64,000 nt of DNA from Variovorax sp. J22P240 (lineage in GTDB: Bacteria; Pseudomonadota; Gammaproteobacteria; Burkholderiales; Burkholderiaceae_C), in the NCBI RefSeq assembly GCF_030316855.1, contig NZ_JASZYR010000004.1:1-64000 (forward strand), in the 5' to 3' direction. A program made the translations under genes and the position numbers. The notes under the pieces were generated by a model, which saw only the letters and a program-made list of their open reading frames with translations, was not told the origin of the DNA and made no database searches. Shown here piece after piece: positions 44,455-53,368 of this stretch. Each line of letters starts with the position of its first letter. Positions within the stretch are counted from its first letter, which is position 1.

Positions 44455-46173
44455 CTATTCCGGCACCTTCCCGACCATCTTCGGCGCCTGCAAGAAGTCG
44501 AAGTCCACGCCTTTGTCCGCCTGCGTCACGGTCTCGAGAAACAGCTTTCGATATCCCCGCTCGGCCGTCGGCACGACTACGGGCGCTTCTTCCGCTCGTC
44601 GCGCCAACTCCTCATCGGACACCAGCAGCGCGATCTCGCGGTCCCGCACGCTCAAGCGAATCCGATCGCCGTGGCGCACATGCGCCAGCGGACCGCCAAT
44701 GGCCGACTCGGGCGTGACGTGCAGCACGATGGTCCCGAAAGCGGTGCCACTCATCCGCCCGTCCGAAATGCGCACGATGTCCTTCACGCCCGCACGCGCG
44801 AGCTTGCGCGGGATGGGGATGTAGCCCGCCTCGGGCATGCCGGGCGCGCCCTTGGGGCCGATGTTCTTCAGCACCAGCACGTCCAGCGCCGTGACGTCCA
44901 GGTCATCGCTGTCGATGCGCGTCAGCAGGTCCTCGATGTTCTCGAACACGACGGCTCGGCCTTCGTGCTCCATCAGTTGCGGGTCGGCGGCCGACTGCTT
45001 GATGATGGCGCCGCCCGGGGCCAGGTTGCCGCGCAGCACGGCGATGCCGCCTTGTGGATAGATGGGGTCGGTGATGGGCCTCACGACATCCTGTTGGAAG
45101 CCCGTCCCGGAGCGTTCGATTTCCTCGCCCAGCGTGCGGCCGGTTACCGTCATCGCGTCGAGCCGCAGCAGCGGCTTGAGTTCGCGCAGCAGGGTCGCCA
45201 TGCCGCCCGCATGATGAAAGTCTTCCATGTAGTGCTGCCCGGACGGCTTCAGGTCCAGCAGCACCGGTGTCTCGCGGCCCATGCGGTCGAGTGCGGCCAG
45301 GTCGATCTCCAGGCCCATGCGCCCCGCAATGGCGGTCAGGTGCACGATGCCATTGGTCGACCCGCCGATCGCCAGCAGCACGCGCATGGCGTTCTCGAAG
45401 GCTGCGGGGGTCAGGATCTTGTCGATGCTCAAGCCATCGCGCGCCATCTGCACGGCCTGGGTGCCGGTCTGTTCGGCGATGCGGATGCGATCGGCCGTGA
45501 CCGCCGGTGGCGATGCGCCGCCCGGCATCGTCATGCCCAGCGCCTCGGCGATGCAGGCCATGGTGCTGGCCGTGCCCATCACCGAGCAGGTGCCGACGCT
45601 GGCAACGAGCTGGTTGTTCACGTCGGCGACTTCGTCCTCGTCGATCTCGCTCGCGCGGAACTTGCCCCAGTAGCGGCGGCAGTCGGTGCAGGCGCCGACG
45701 CGCTCGCTACGGTGGCTGCCGGTCAGCATCGATCCGGTGATGAGCTGGATGGAGGGGATGCCCGCGGAGGCCGCGCCCATGAGCTGGGCGGGCACGGTCT
45801 TGTCGCAGCCGCCGATGAGCACCACGGCGTCCATCGGCTGAGCGCGCACCATTTCCTCGGTGTCCATCGACATGAGGTTGCGCAGGTACATGCTGGTCGG
45901 CGCGGCGAAGCTCTCGTGGATGGAGATGGTCGGAAACTCCATCGGTAAGCCGCCGGCCAGCATGACGCCCCGCTTGACTGCCTCGATGAGCTGGGGAGCG
46001 TTGCCGTGGCACGGGTTGTAGGCGCTGCTGGTATTGGCGATACCGACCACGGGGCGGTCGAGCGCCGAGTCGGTGTAGCCCGCGCCCTTGATGAAGGCCT
46101 TGCGCAGGAACAGGGAGAAGCCCTGGTCGCCGTAACTTGTGAGGCCTTTCTTGAGGCCGGTTGGCTTGTCCAT
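44455..46173 (-). CDS. IlvD/Edd-family dehydratase
   Basis: The 572-residue enzyme has the family's iron-sulfur and active-site blocks: GGCDKTVPAQLMGA, the Cys in GACTDCRRYWGKF and VGTCSVMGTASTMACI. Family members dehydrate dihydroxy acids (valine/isoleucine synthesis) or sugar acids such as arabonate, xylonate or gluconate. Sequence details around YDSAL/NSAYNPCH resemble sugar-acid dehydratases more than IlvD, but I cannot decide. Only the SET-domain gene is coupled to it. Confidence 0.88.
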   Translation of the reverse strand: MDKPTGLKKGLTSYGDQGFSLFLRKAFIKGAGYTDSALDRPVVGIANTSSAYNPCHGNAPQLIEAVKRGVMLAGGLPMEFPTISIHESFAAPTSMYLRNLMSMDTEEMVRAQPMDAVVLIGGCDKTVPAQLMGAASAGIPSIQLITGSMLTGSHRSERVGACTDCRRYWGKFRASEIDEDEVADVNNQLVASVGTCSVMGTASTMACIAEALGMTMPGGASPPAVTADRIRIAEQTGTQAVQMARDGLSIDKILTPAAFENAMRVLLAIGGSTNGIVHLTAIAGRMGLEIDLAALDRMGRETPVLLDLKPSGQHYMEDFHHAGGMATLLRELKPLLRLDAMTVTGRTLGEEIERSGTGFQQDVVRPITDPIYPQGGIAVLRGNLAPGGAIIKQSAADPQLMEHEGRAVVFENIEDLLTRIDSDDLDVTALDVLVLKNIGPKGAPGMPEAGYIPIPRKLARAGVKDIVRISDGRMSGTAFGTIVLHVTPESAIGGPLAHVRHGDRIRLSVRDREIALLVSDEELARRAEEAPVVVPTAERGYRKLFLETVTQADKGVDFDFLQAPKMVGKVPE

Positions 46174-46191
46174 GGTTTCAGCGAGAAACGA

Positions 46192-46776
46192 TCAGCCGCG
46201 CGTGACTTCGATGCTGTACAGCCCCCACGGGCACAACGCGAACCGCTCCTTGAGCGGCTTGTCCTTGAACGCGGCGAGCGTATCGGCCTCGTAGATCGCC
46301 CACTGCGGGCCCAGCCCTCCGAGCGCGAGCGGCGTGCCGTCGATCTCGGTTGCCACGATCATCCGGTAGGCGCGTGCGTTCGCCATGCTCAAGGGCACGA
46401 CGTAGCCGTCCACGGCGCGAAGAGCGATCGTCACTTCGCTGCTCGTCGGCACGCCTGCGGCCTCCAGCACGCTGGTCAGCAGCGGGCCCGCGAGCGAGTG
46501 CATCTTGGCGTCGTACTCGAGCGTGGCCTTGATGCGAACCGACGGCAGGCGGAGCAATGCTTCGGAGTCGAACACATAGGCCTTGTCGAACTTGACGCCG
46601 TGCTTGACCAGCAACTGGTCGAGCGCCGGATCCACCGGACCCCGGTTCGACTTGCCGATCGCTCCGCTGAGGGTGAGAAGGCCCGGGCCCTTGCGGGCTG
46701 GGTCGGCGGCCAGTGCATCGACTGCGGGCCACAGTCCGGCGAGTGTCGCCGTGCCCAGGAAGTGACGTTTGTTCAT
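46192..46776 (-). CDS. small exported molybdopterin-oxidoreductase-like domain protein
   Basis: The ATG at 46776 gives a 194-residue precursor with a signal peptide (GTATLAGLWPAVDALAAD). It resembles the molybdopterin-binding SUOX fold (LTLSGAIGKS, GPLLTSVLEAAG, WAIYEADTLAAF) and ends with a single Cys in FALCPWG. The usual cofactor-ligating Cys of sulfite oxidase/YedY proteins is not present at the expected position, so it may not hold molybdenum. It follows the SnoaL-like gene by 11 bases. Confidence 0.75.
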   Translation of the reverse strand: MNKRHFLGTATLAGLWPAVDALAADPARKGPGLLTLSGAIGKSNRGPVDPALDQLLVKHGVKFDKAYVFDSEALLRLPSVRIKATLEYDAKMHSLAGPLLTSVLEAAGVPTSSEVTIALRAVDGYVVPLSMANARAYRMIVATEIDGTPLALGGLGPQWAIYEADTLAAFKDKPLKERFALCPWGLYSIEVTRG

Positions 46777-46787
46777 CCAGTCATTGT

Positions 46788-47186
46788 CTACTTCGCGTGG
46801 AGTCTGGAGGCGGTGTCGCCCGTCCCCACCCAGCGGCTGATCTTGGTGCCTTCTTTCCAGGTGAAGACCTGGATCCATTCGGATTCGTGCACCTTGCCGT
46901 CCGGCAGCGCCCGGCCCTTGAGGCGGCCGAGCACCGTCACATGATTGGGACCTTCGAGGAATTCGCGCGGTTCGAACTCCAGGATCTCGTCGGCCTGGGC
47001 CAGCTTGCCGAAGAACTCGGCCACCTGCTGCTTGCCTCTGCAGGTGCCGCCGTAGGGCGTGCCCGTGTCGGGGTTGGCGAGGAATTTCCATTCCACGTCA
47101 TCCGCGAGGAGCTCCAGCAGTGCCGGAATGTCGCGCTTGCCGAACGCTGCATAGCCTTGCTTGGCGATCTCGGTGGGGGTTCCCAT
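46788..47186 (-). CDS. SnoaL-like / NTF2-fold protein
   Basis: The ATG at 47186 has AAGGAG 7 bases upstream and gives a 132-residue protein. The pattern GYAAFGKRDIPALLELLADDVEW is typical of SnoaL-like domains of the NTF2 fold, and the C-terminal strands (WIQVFTWKEGTKISRWVG) fit. Members include cyclases, isomerases and small-molecule-binding proteins; the function is unknown. It lies 97 bases after the MetX-like hydrolase gene. Confidence 0.83.
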   Translation of the reverse strand: MGTPTEIAKQGYAAFGKRDIPALLELLADDVEWKFLANPDTGTPYGGTCRGKQQVAEFFGKLAQADEILEFEPREFLEGPNHVTVLGRLKGRALPDGKVHESEWIQVFTWKEGTKISRWVGTGDTASRLHAK

Positions 47187-47283
47187 GGCGCTTCTCCTTG
47201 GAGTGAAGGGGCCATGAGTTTGCGCGCGGAAGGCCCGTCCCGAGGTCCCTCCACGCGCGTGCAAATGTAAGTGTTTTGTATTC

Positions 47284-48345
47284 CTATTGGCTGGGCGCCG
47301 CATCCAGCCATTGCTTCATCTGTGCCTTCCAGAATTTCGCGTTGCCGGTGGTGCCGTGGCCACGCGTGTCTTCACTGGCCGGGATCAGATAGAACTTCGC
47401 ATTCTTCAGCCGCTTGAGTTCGCGCTCCATGATGCCGAGCTCGGGCGGATTGCGTTCGTCGTCCGCCGAGTTGATGGCGAGCAGGGGCGCACGGATGCGC
47501 TCCAGTTGCGGCGCGGGGTTGTAGTCGCGCGATGAATCCCACTGGTAGAGGAAGTCGTTGGCGTCAGCCGTGAAGGGCGCCGCCAGTCGCGCATCCAGCA
47601 GCTTGTCCGCTGCCGCCCGCGTGGGCGCCATCTTCTGGTACGCCTGCGAGCCTCCGTTGGAGACGATGCCGAAGTAGGCATTGGCAGCGCGAACCGCCTG
47701 GGGCTGCGTGGTGTAGTTGCCGTTGTTCCAGGCCGGGTCGGTGCGGATCGCATCAGTGACCATCCGCCGCATCATCCAGTTGCGGCTCGACATCTCGGTG
47801 GGCTGCGAAGCCATCGGCACAAGGGCGTCCATGAACTCGGGGTGCTGCACGCCCCAGATCCAGGTCTGCATGCCGCCCATCGAGTTGCCGATGACGAGTC
47901 GCAGGTGCTTCACGCCCAGCCCTTCGGTGAGCAGCCGGAATTGACCCTGCACCATGTCGTCGTAGTTGTAGAGCGGGAACTTGGTTCGCATGCCGTCCGA
48001 TGGCTTGGACGACTTGCCGTGGCCCAGCGCGTCGGGAAGGATGATGAAGTACTTGCCGGCGTCCAGCGGCTGCCCCGGGCCGAACAATTCGTCTCCGAAG
48101 GCAGGCGACAACATGCCGGTCCCCGAACCCCCGGTGCCGTGGAGGACCAGCACCGCAGGGTTCGACGGCGAACCCAGCGTGGTGTAGTGCAGCCGCACTT
48201 CAGGCAGGACATCGCCCGTGTGGAATCGGAAATCCCTGGCGATCCAGTCGCCTTCCTTGGCCGGCGGCGAATCGGCGGCCCATGCGGTGAGCGCGGCGCA
48301 GCACAGAAGCAGCCATGTAGTGAACGTCTGACGCAGAATTCTCAT
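47284..48345 (-). CDS. exported MetX-like alpha/beta-hydrolase
   Basis: From the ATG at 48345 (AAGGAG 6 bases upstream) the precursor is 353 residues with a signal peptide ending near ALTAWAAD. The domain has LHGTGGSGTGM, nucleophile motif LVIGNSMGGMQTW, an Asp in INSADDERNPPE and a late His in DTRGHGTTG. It resembles homoserine O-acetyltransferase relatives, but the signal peptide argues against methionine synthesis. It is more likely a periplasmic esterase or acyltransferase. Confidence 0.85.
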   Translation of the reverse strand: MRILRQTFTTWLLLCCAALTAWAADSPPAKEGDWIARDFRFHTGDVLPEVRLHYTTLGSPSNPAVLVLHGTGGSGTGMLSPAFGDELFGPGQPLDAGKYFIILPDALGHGKSSKPSDGMRTKFPLYNYDDMVQGQFRLLTEGLGVKHLRLVIGNSMGGMQTWIWGVQHPEFMDALVPMASQPTEMSSRNWMMRRMVTDAIRTDPAWNNGNYTTQPQAVRAANAYFGIVSNGGSQAYQKMAPTRAAADKLLDARLAAPFTADANDFLYQWDSSRDYNPAPQLERIRAPLLAINSADDERNPPELGIMERELKRLKNAKFYLIPASEDTRGHGTTGNAKFWKAQMKQWLDAAPSQ

Positions 48346-48407
48346 CAATGTCTCCTTGGAAACCGTCGTTGTTTTCCATACTCTAGGCGCAAACAAGGAG
48401 CAAAGGC

Positions 48408-49109
48408 ATGCAACAAACGCTGACCCCCGCGGCCGAGCTGGCGAAGAAGGCGAAGAGGCCATTCCCCGGCGCATCGGATGAATACGCCGCCGCCCGACAG
48501 GCCCTGCTGGCCGAAGAGATCGAGTTTCGTCGCCACATGACACGGCTCGTCGAGCAGCGCCAGGCCCTTCCACCCGGTCCCGTGATCGAGAAGAACTACC
48601 GCTTCAAGGACGAACAGGCCTTCGAGGCGGGGCTGCTCGATTTGTTCGGCGACAAGGACACGTTGGTCACCTACTTCTGGATGTACGGGCCGCAGCGCGA
48701 ACGGCCGTGTCCGATGTGCACCAACCTGCTCGGTGCGTTGAACGGCAATGCCGCCGACATCAAGCAGCGCGTGGCGCTCAAGGTGCTGGGGCGCTCACCC
48801 GTGGAGCGTCAATACGCCTTTGCGCAGGAGCGCGGCTGGCGCGACCTGAACTTCGTGCAGACCATCGGCGACGACTATGCCAAGGACATCGGCGTGCTGC
48901 GGCCCGACGGCAGCGAGTACCCGGCTCTGATCGTGTTCAAGCGCGACGGTGACAAGGTCCTGCTGTTCTGGGCGGGCGAGATGACGGGCGAGATGGCCGA
49001 CCCCGGCCAGGACCCGCGCGGTGCACCCGACATCGCTTCACTCTGGTCCATCCTGGACTTGACGCCGGGCGGGCGCGGCACTGACTGGTATCCGAAGCTC
49101 CTGTACTGA
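48408..49109 (+). CDS. DUF899 (thioredoxin-like) family protein
   Basis: The 233-residue protein has the DUF899 pattern with YFWMYGPQRERPCPMCTNLLGAL, a CxxC-like pair and DYAKDIGVLRPDG. It is cytoplasmic and related to thioredoxin-fold proteins; its role is unknown. It is convergent with the SDR gene across 16 bases. Confidence 0.82.
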   Translation: MQQTLTPAAELAKKAKRPFPGASDEYAAARQALLAEEIEFRRHMTRLVEQRQALPPGPVIEKNYRFKDEQAFEAGLLDLFGDKDTLVTYFWMYGPQRERPCPMCTNLLGALNGNAADIKQRVALKVLGRSPVERQYAFAQERGWRDLNFVQTIGDDYAKDIGVLRPDGSEYPALIVFKRDGDKVLLFWAGEMTGEMADPGQDPRGAPDIASLWSILDLTPGGRGTDWYPKLLY

Positions 49110-49125
49110 GCCGGCGCGACACGCT

Positions 49126-49896
49126 TCAGCGCGCGTGCGTCACACCGCCGTCAACGATCAACGTCGAGCCCATCACGTAGTCGCCGGCGCGCGACGCAAG
49201 ATAGATCGCGGCGCCCGCCATGTCCTCCGGCTCGCCGATGCGGCCGGCCGGAATGCCGCCCTTGATCTCATCCCCGTGGTCGCGCGCCACCCGGTTCATG
49301 TCGGACGCGAAGGCGCCCGGCGCGATCGCGCTGACCGCGATGCGGTCCTGTGCGAGCCGCAGCGCCATGCGGCGCGTGAGCTGGATCAGGCCGGCCTTGC
49401 TAGCCGCGTACGAATAGGTTTCCTGCGGATTGACCGAAATGCCATCGATCGACGCGATGTTGATGACCTTCGCGAGATGGTCGGTCGCAGCCTTCTTGAG
49501 CATCGGCGTCAGCGCCTGGGTCAGGAAGAAAGGCGTCTTCAGGTTGAGGTCGACCACCTTGTCCCAGCCGCTTTCGGGGAACTCCTCGTACGGTGCGCCC
49601 CAGGCGGCGCCGGCGTTGTTGACCAGGATGTCGAGCGAGCCTTCGTGCTTGGCATAGGCGGCGACGAGGGCTTGCGCGCCCTCGACCGTCGACACATCGG
49701 CCGGCAACGAAACGCAATGGCCGAACGCCGAGAGTTCCTTGGCGGTCTGGTCGCAGGCGGCGGCCTTGCGCGCCGAGATGTAGACGCGGGCGCCCTGCGC
49801 GAGGAAGCCCTCGGCGATCATGCGGCCGATGCCGCGCGAGCCGCCGGTGATGAGCGCGCTGCGTCCCTTGAGCGAGAAGAGTTGAGTGGTGTCCAT
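49126..49896 (-). CDS. SDR-family oxidoreductase
   Basis: This 256-residue classical SDR has the cofactor motif ALITGGSRGIGR, NNAG in ILVNNAGAAWG, the catalytic Ser in VINIASIDG and YSYAASKAG with YxxxK. It should reduce a keto group or oxidise an alcohol with NAD(P)(H). The annotated 2-deoxy-D-gluconate and FabG-like enzymes look similar, so the substrate is open. Confidence 0.9.
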   Translation of the reverse strand: MDTTQLFSLKGRSALITGGSRGIGRMIAEGFLAQGARVYISARKAAACDQTAKELSAFGHCVSLPADVSTVEGAQALVAAYAKHEGSLDILVNNAGAAWGAPYEEFPESGWDKVVDLNLKTPFFLTQALTPMLKKAATDHLAKVINIASIDGISVNPQETYSYAASKAGLIQLTRRMALRLAQDRIAVSAIAPGAFASDMNRVARDHGDEIKGGIPAGRIGEPEDMAGAAIYLASRAGDYVMGSTLIVDGGVTHAR

Positions 49897-49996
49897 TTGC
49901 TGTGTCTCCTGAGTGTGATCGGCGCGAGCTTAGTGCGCCTCGCCGTCGAGCGGCGTCACATGGGTGCCAGCGGGGCCGCAAGGGCGGCCGGCTGGC

Positions 49997-50896
49997 TCAG
50001 GCCGGCAGCGTCAGCGACCTGGGGCTCGTGAAGCGCCGTTCGCTGCCGTCGACCGGATCGCGGAAGGCGATCTCCCGGGCCAGCAGTTGCAGCGGGTGGT
50101 CGAAGTCATCGCTGCCTTCGGGGCGGAGTTCGGGATAGATGGCGTCGTTCAGGATCGGCATGCCCAGCGCCGCGCAGTGCACGCGCAACTGGTGCCTGCG
50201 GCCGGTGACGGGCGACAGGTCCAGGCGGGCCCATCCGTCGCGCTGCGCGAGCAGCCTGAAGCGCGTCTCCGAATTCGGTTCGCCGGGGACTTCCCTCATG
50301 CGCATGAAGTGATCGTCGGCGTCGAGCCGGCTGCGATGAACAGCCGGCAGCGGCTGGTTGCCGGGCCATCGCACGATCGCTTCGTAGTGCTTGCTGATCT
50401 CGCGATCCGCGAAGAGCGCGCTGTAGGCGCCTCGCGTGGCAGGCTGCACCGAGAACAGCACGATGCCGGCGGTCTCTCGGTCGATCCGGTGCACGGGCGC
50501 GAGATCCTGGAGACCCGGCCTGCGCCTGAGGCGAACGAGCAGGCTCTCCTGCACGTACTTGCCCACGGGCGTGACGGGCAGGAAATGGGGCTTGTCCACC
50601 GCCAGCAGGTGCTCGTCCCGGTGCAGGATGACTTCCTCGAACGGAATGCGGGGCTCCGATTCGAGCGCGCGGTAGTAGTAGACGCGCAGCCTCGGCTCGA
50701 AGGGTCGGATTAGCGTGACGGGCACCCCATGCTCGTCGACCACATCGCCGGCCTCGATGCGGGCTTCCCATGTCGATCGCGGGATGGCCGCGAAGCGCTG
50801 CACCAGGAACTCGATGATCGTCGGCCAGTCGCCGGTCGGCAGGGCGACGCAACTCGGCCCGACGCCATCACGCAAGGGCAGCGGCAGGGTGCGCAT
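49997..50896 (-). CDS. RluA-family pseudouridine synthase
   Basis: The 299-residue product has the RluA catalytic motif VHRIDRETAGIVLFS with its Asp, followed by the conserved RTGRRHQLRVH-like segment GRRHQLRVHCAALGMPIL. An S4-like region is at residues 35-65. It converts uridine to pseudouridine in RNA; the target site cannot be told. It follows the LRR-kinase gene by 4 bases in a three-gene unit with the MBL-fold hydrolase. Confidence 0.9.
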   Translation of the reverse strand: MRTLPLPLRDGVGPSCVALPTGDWPTIIEFLVQRFAAIPRSTWEARIEAGDVVDEHGVPVTLIRPFEPRLRVYYYRALESEPRIPFEEVILHRDEHLLAVDKPHFLPVTPVGKYVQESLLVRLRRRPGLQDLAPVHRIDRETAGIVLFSVQPATRGAYSALFADREISKHYEAIVRWPGNQPLPAVHRSRLDADDHFMRMREVPGEPNSETRFRLLAQRDGWARLDLSPVTGRRHQLRVHCAALGMPILNDAIYPELRPEGSDDFDHPLQLLAREIAFRDPVDGSERRFTSPRSLTLPA

Positions 50897-50900
50897 GGCT

Positions 50901-52223
50901 TCAGGCGCTCAACAGGGAAGTGATTTCCGAGAAGGCGGGGCGCGCCGAAGTGTCCAGGTCCACACAGCGCAACTGAAGCTTCGCCAGCATCTTCCGTGTG
51001 GCTTCGTCGGCTTCCTCGACCGGATCGCAATGGATCAGCAACTCTTCGAGCAGGCACCCGAAGGCGCGCGCCTCGATGCGCTGCAGCGCCTGCGAACGGG
51101 CGCTGTCGTCGGTCGGCAGGAACGATGCGGCGCCGAAATCGCCCAGCAGGCAGTCGCCTTGCCCATTCCACAGAATGTTGTGCGCATAGAGATCTCCATG
51201 CACGATTCCCAGCGAATGCAACTGGGCCGTGGCAGAGGCGATGCCGTGTGCCATGCGCAAGGCGGTCTCCAGTGACCAGCGCGCCCCGGAGTCATAGACA
51301 TCGCGCGTGCAGGTCTGCAGGCTCGGCGGCCCCGCGAAATTGCGAAAGCTGGCGTCCACCAGGTCCAGCACCAGGCCCGGCGTGCCTTCGGGATGGTTCT
51401 CGACCCGGCCGAGCACGGCGATCAGGTTGGAATGCGAGCCGGCCGCAAGGCAGGCCGCCATCTCGCTGTGCGGCCAGCCGTCGCTGGTGACCGCGCCCTT
51501 GAACAGCTTGACCGCGACAGGGCGGATGCCGCCATCGGCAAGCCGCCAATCCGCCTCGTAGATCACGCCGGAGGCGCCTTCGCCCAACTTGTGCTTTAGC
51601 GAGAGGTGGCTCCAGTCGATGGCAACCGTGGGGCGTGCAACGAGGGCTGCCTCTTCCGGTGTCTCGTCGAAGGGATTGCCCGCGAAAGCCAGCCAGGCAA
51701 GCCGCGGCATCGACAGGAGCCACTCGGGCAGCGTGTCGAGTCCGTTGGCCGAGATGCGAAGCAACTCCAGCGCACGACAGGCGGCCAACTCTTCCGGCAG
51801 CGCACGCAGGCGGTTGCCGGCCAGCATCAGCTTTTGCATCCGGGCACATTGGCCGATCGTGGAGGGCAAGGCTTCGATCTGGTTGTCCGTGAGGATCAGC
51901 CAGCGCAAGGACGGCGGCAGCGAAGCAGCCGGAACGCTGCGAACGCGGTTGGCCTTGAAGCCGACCATGTCGAGCTGCCGGCATCGACCGACCGCCTCGG
52001 GTAGCTCGGTGAACTGGTTGTCCGAACAGAACAGCACGCGCAGCCGATGCAGCCGGTGCAGGTCGTCGGGCAGGGCGCTCAGCGCATTGCCCGAGAGATT
52101 GAGCACCTCCAGCGTGTCCGCCAGATCGAAGATCTCGCGCGGAAACTCCGTGAGGCCGCAGGACAGATCGAGCCGTTGCGACCCGGCCAACTGGCCCGCG
52201 CGCAGCCGACTCAATACGTTCAT
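50901..52223 (-). CDS. leucine-rich-repeat protein kinase
   Basis: The 440-residue protein pairs about 8 leucine-rich repeats (residues 15-200, e.g. LEVLNLSGNALSALPDDL) with a protein-kinase domain. The kinase has a glycine loop LGEGASGVIYEADW, Lys in VAVKLFKG, catalytic HGDLYAHNI (HGD for HRD) and DFG in LLGDFGAASF. Its ATG overlaps the MBL stop as ATGA (52220-52223). LRR-kinases of this kind occur in proteobacteria but their targets are unknown. Confidence 0.9.
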   Translation of the reverse strand: MNVLSRLRAGQLAGSQRLDLSCGLTEFPREIFDLADTLEVLNLSGNALSALPDDLHRLHRLRVLFCSDNQFTELPEAVGRCRQLDMVGFKANRVRSVPAASLPPSLRWLILTDNQIEALPSTIGQCARMQKLMLAGNRLRALPEELAACRALELLRISANGLDTLPEWLLSMPRLAWLAFAGNPFDETPEEAALVARPTVAIDWSHLSLKHKLGEGASGVIYEADWRLADGGIRPVAVKLFKGAVTSDGWPHSEMAACLAAGSHSNLIAVLGRVENHPEGTPGLVLDLVDASFRNFAGPPSLQTCTRDVYDSGARWSLETALRMAHGIASATAQLHSLGIVHGDLYAHNILWNGQGDCLLGDFGAASFLPTDDSARSQALQRIEARAFGCLLEELLIHCDPVEEADEATRKMLAKLQLRCVDLDTSARPAFSEITSLLSA

Positions 52224-53281
52224 GCGAAGGCGCCGAAGCGGTAGATGCCGTCCGTGCCCAGGCGGCGCTGCAACTGGCCCGAGAACCACAGCAGGTGCAG
52301 GTGGGCCACGGTCTCGCCCATGGCGAAGGTCATCTGGTGCAAATCGAGCTGGCGCTTGAACAGGATGGGAAGGCCTTCCGCCGCGCTGTGCGGCTTGGCG
52401 ATGCACGCCTCCAGCAGCTCGGCCAGGCGGTCGCGGTGATGTTCTTGCAGTTGCTCCACGCGGCGGTGAATGCCGGTGAAAGGCTTGCCGTGCGAAGGCA
52501 GGCCCAGCGTGTCGGCTGGCAGCGACTTGAAGCGCTCGATGCTGTCGAGGAAGAGCCGCAGCGAATTGGCTTCAGGCTCGCCCGCATGCACGCTCACGTT
52601 GGTCGAGATGCGCGGCAGCATCATGTCGCCGCCGAGCAAGGCGTTGAGATCTTCGCAGTAGAGCGCGATGTGTTCGGGCGCGTGGCCGTAGCCGCTGATG
52701 CAGCGCCAATCGCGGCCGCCGATGGAGATGCGGTCGCCGTCGAGCATGCGCACGAAGTTGGCCGGCACGGAGGGCACCATGTTGACGTAGTAGTTGGTGC
52801 GTGCGCGGATCTTCGCGATCGAGTCAGGGTCGGTGAGGCCGTGCGATGCGAAGAAGTCCGCCGCCGCGCCGCCGCCGGCCAGCGTGTCGCCGGCGGAGGT
52901 GAGAACCCGGGCCACGTGGTAGTCGGTGGCGCTTATCCACAGCGGTGCGTTCCAGCGCCGGCACAGCCAGTCGGCCAGGCCGATATGGTCGGGGTGCATG
53001 TGCGTCACGATCACGCGCAGGATCGGCAGGCCCTGGAGCTGGGTCTCGAAGATCTGTTCCCACTGCGCGCGCGAGGCGTCGTGCGAGATGCAGCAGTCGA
53101 CCACCGTCCAGCCCTCGACGCCGTCGAGGGTGTCGCGCAGCAGCCAGAGATTGATGTGGTCGAGCGCAAAGGGGAGCGCCATGCGGATCCAGCGCACGCC
53201 GGGCGCCACTTCGAGCGCCTCGCCGGGAGCCGGCAAAGTGTCGCCGAGGGGGTAGTGGAGTTCGCGTTCGAGGAGGTTCAT
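52220..53281 (-). CDS. MBL-fold metallo-hydrolase, LiuR-controlled operon leader
   Basis: The 353-residue protein has the HxHxDH motif in VTHMHPDHIGLADWL, then ligands in GYGHAPEHIAL, GGDMMLPRI and a late His in LPSHGKPFTG. It resembles glyoxalase II-like hydrolases with a C-terminal extension; acyl-CoA or S-acyl-glutathione hydrolysis is plausible. An 18-base palindrome lies between its start codon and the divergent MerR gene. Its stop overlaps the LRR-kinase start. Confidence 0.87.
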   Translation of the reverse strand: MNLLERELHYPLGDTLPAPGEALEVAPGVRWIRMALPFALDHINLWLLRDTLDGVEGWTVVDCCISHDASRAQWEQIFETQLQGLPILRVIVTHMHPDHIGLADWLCRRWNAPLWISATDYHVARVLTSAGDTLAGGGAAADFFASHGLTDPDSIAKIRARTNYYVNMVPSVPANFVRMLDGDRISIGGRDWRCISGYGHAPEHIALYCEDLNALLGGDMMLPRISTNVSVHAGEPEANSLRLFLDSIERFKSLPADTLGLPSHGKPFTGIHRRVEQLQEHHRDRLAELLEACIAKPHSAAEGLPILFKRQLDLHQMTFAMGETVAHLHLLWFSGQLQRRLGTDGIYRFGAFA

Positions 53282-53289
53282 GTACGATT

Positions 53290-53307
53290 GACGTTAACGT
53301 AAACGTC
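53290..53307. promoter_or_regulatory. LiuR-type MerR operator
   Basis: GACGTTAACGTAAACGTC is an imperfect palindrome with GACGTT/AACGTC arms. It closely resembles the LiuR/IVD operator with its TTTACGTAAACGTAAA-type pattern, as I recall. It lies 9 bases upstream of the MBL-fold gene start and 62 bases before the MerR gene start, where it could control both. Confidence 0.72.
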
Positions 53308-53368
53308 ATGGCAAGGAGCCATCATTGTAGGCAGTGCGCCCCCAACGCGCTGCCGCATCCGCAATCTC

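Noticed and set aside
47284..48345. Homoserine O-acetyltransferase (metX)
   Set aside because: The signal peptide places the product in the periplasm, which does not fit methionine synthesis.
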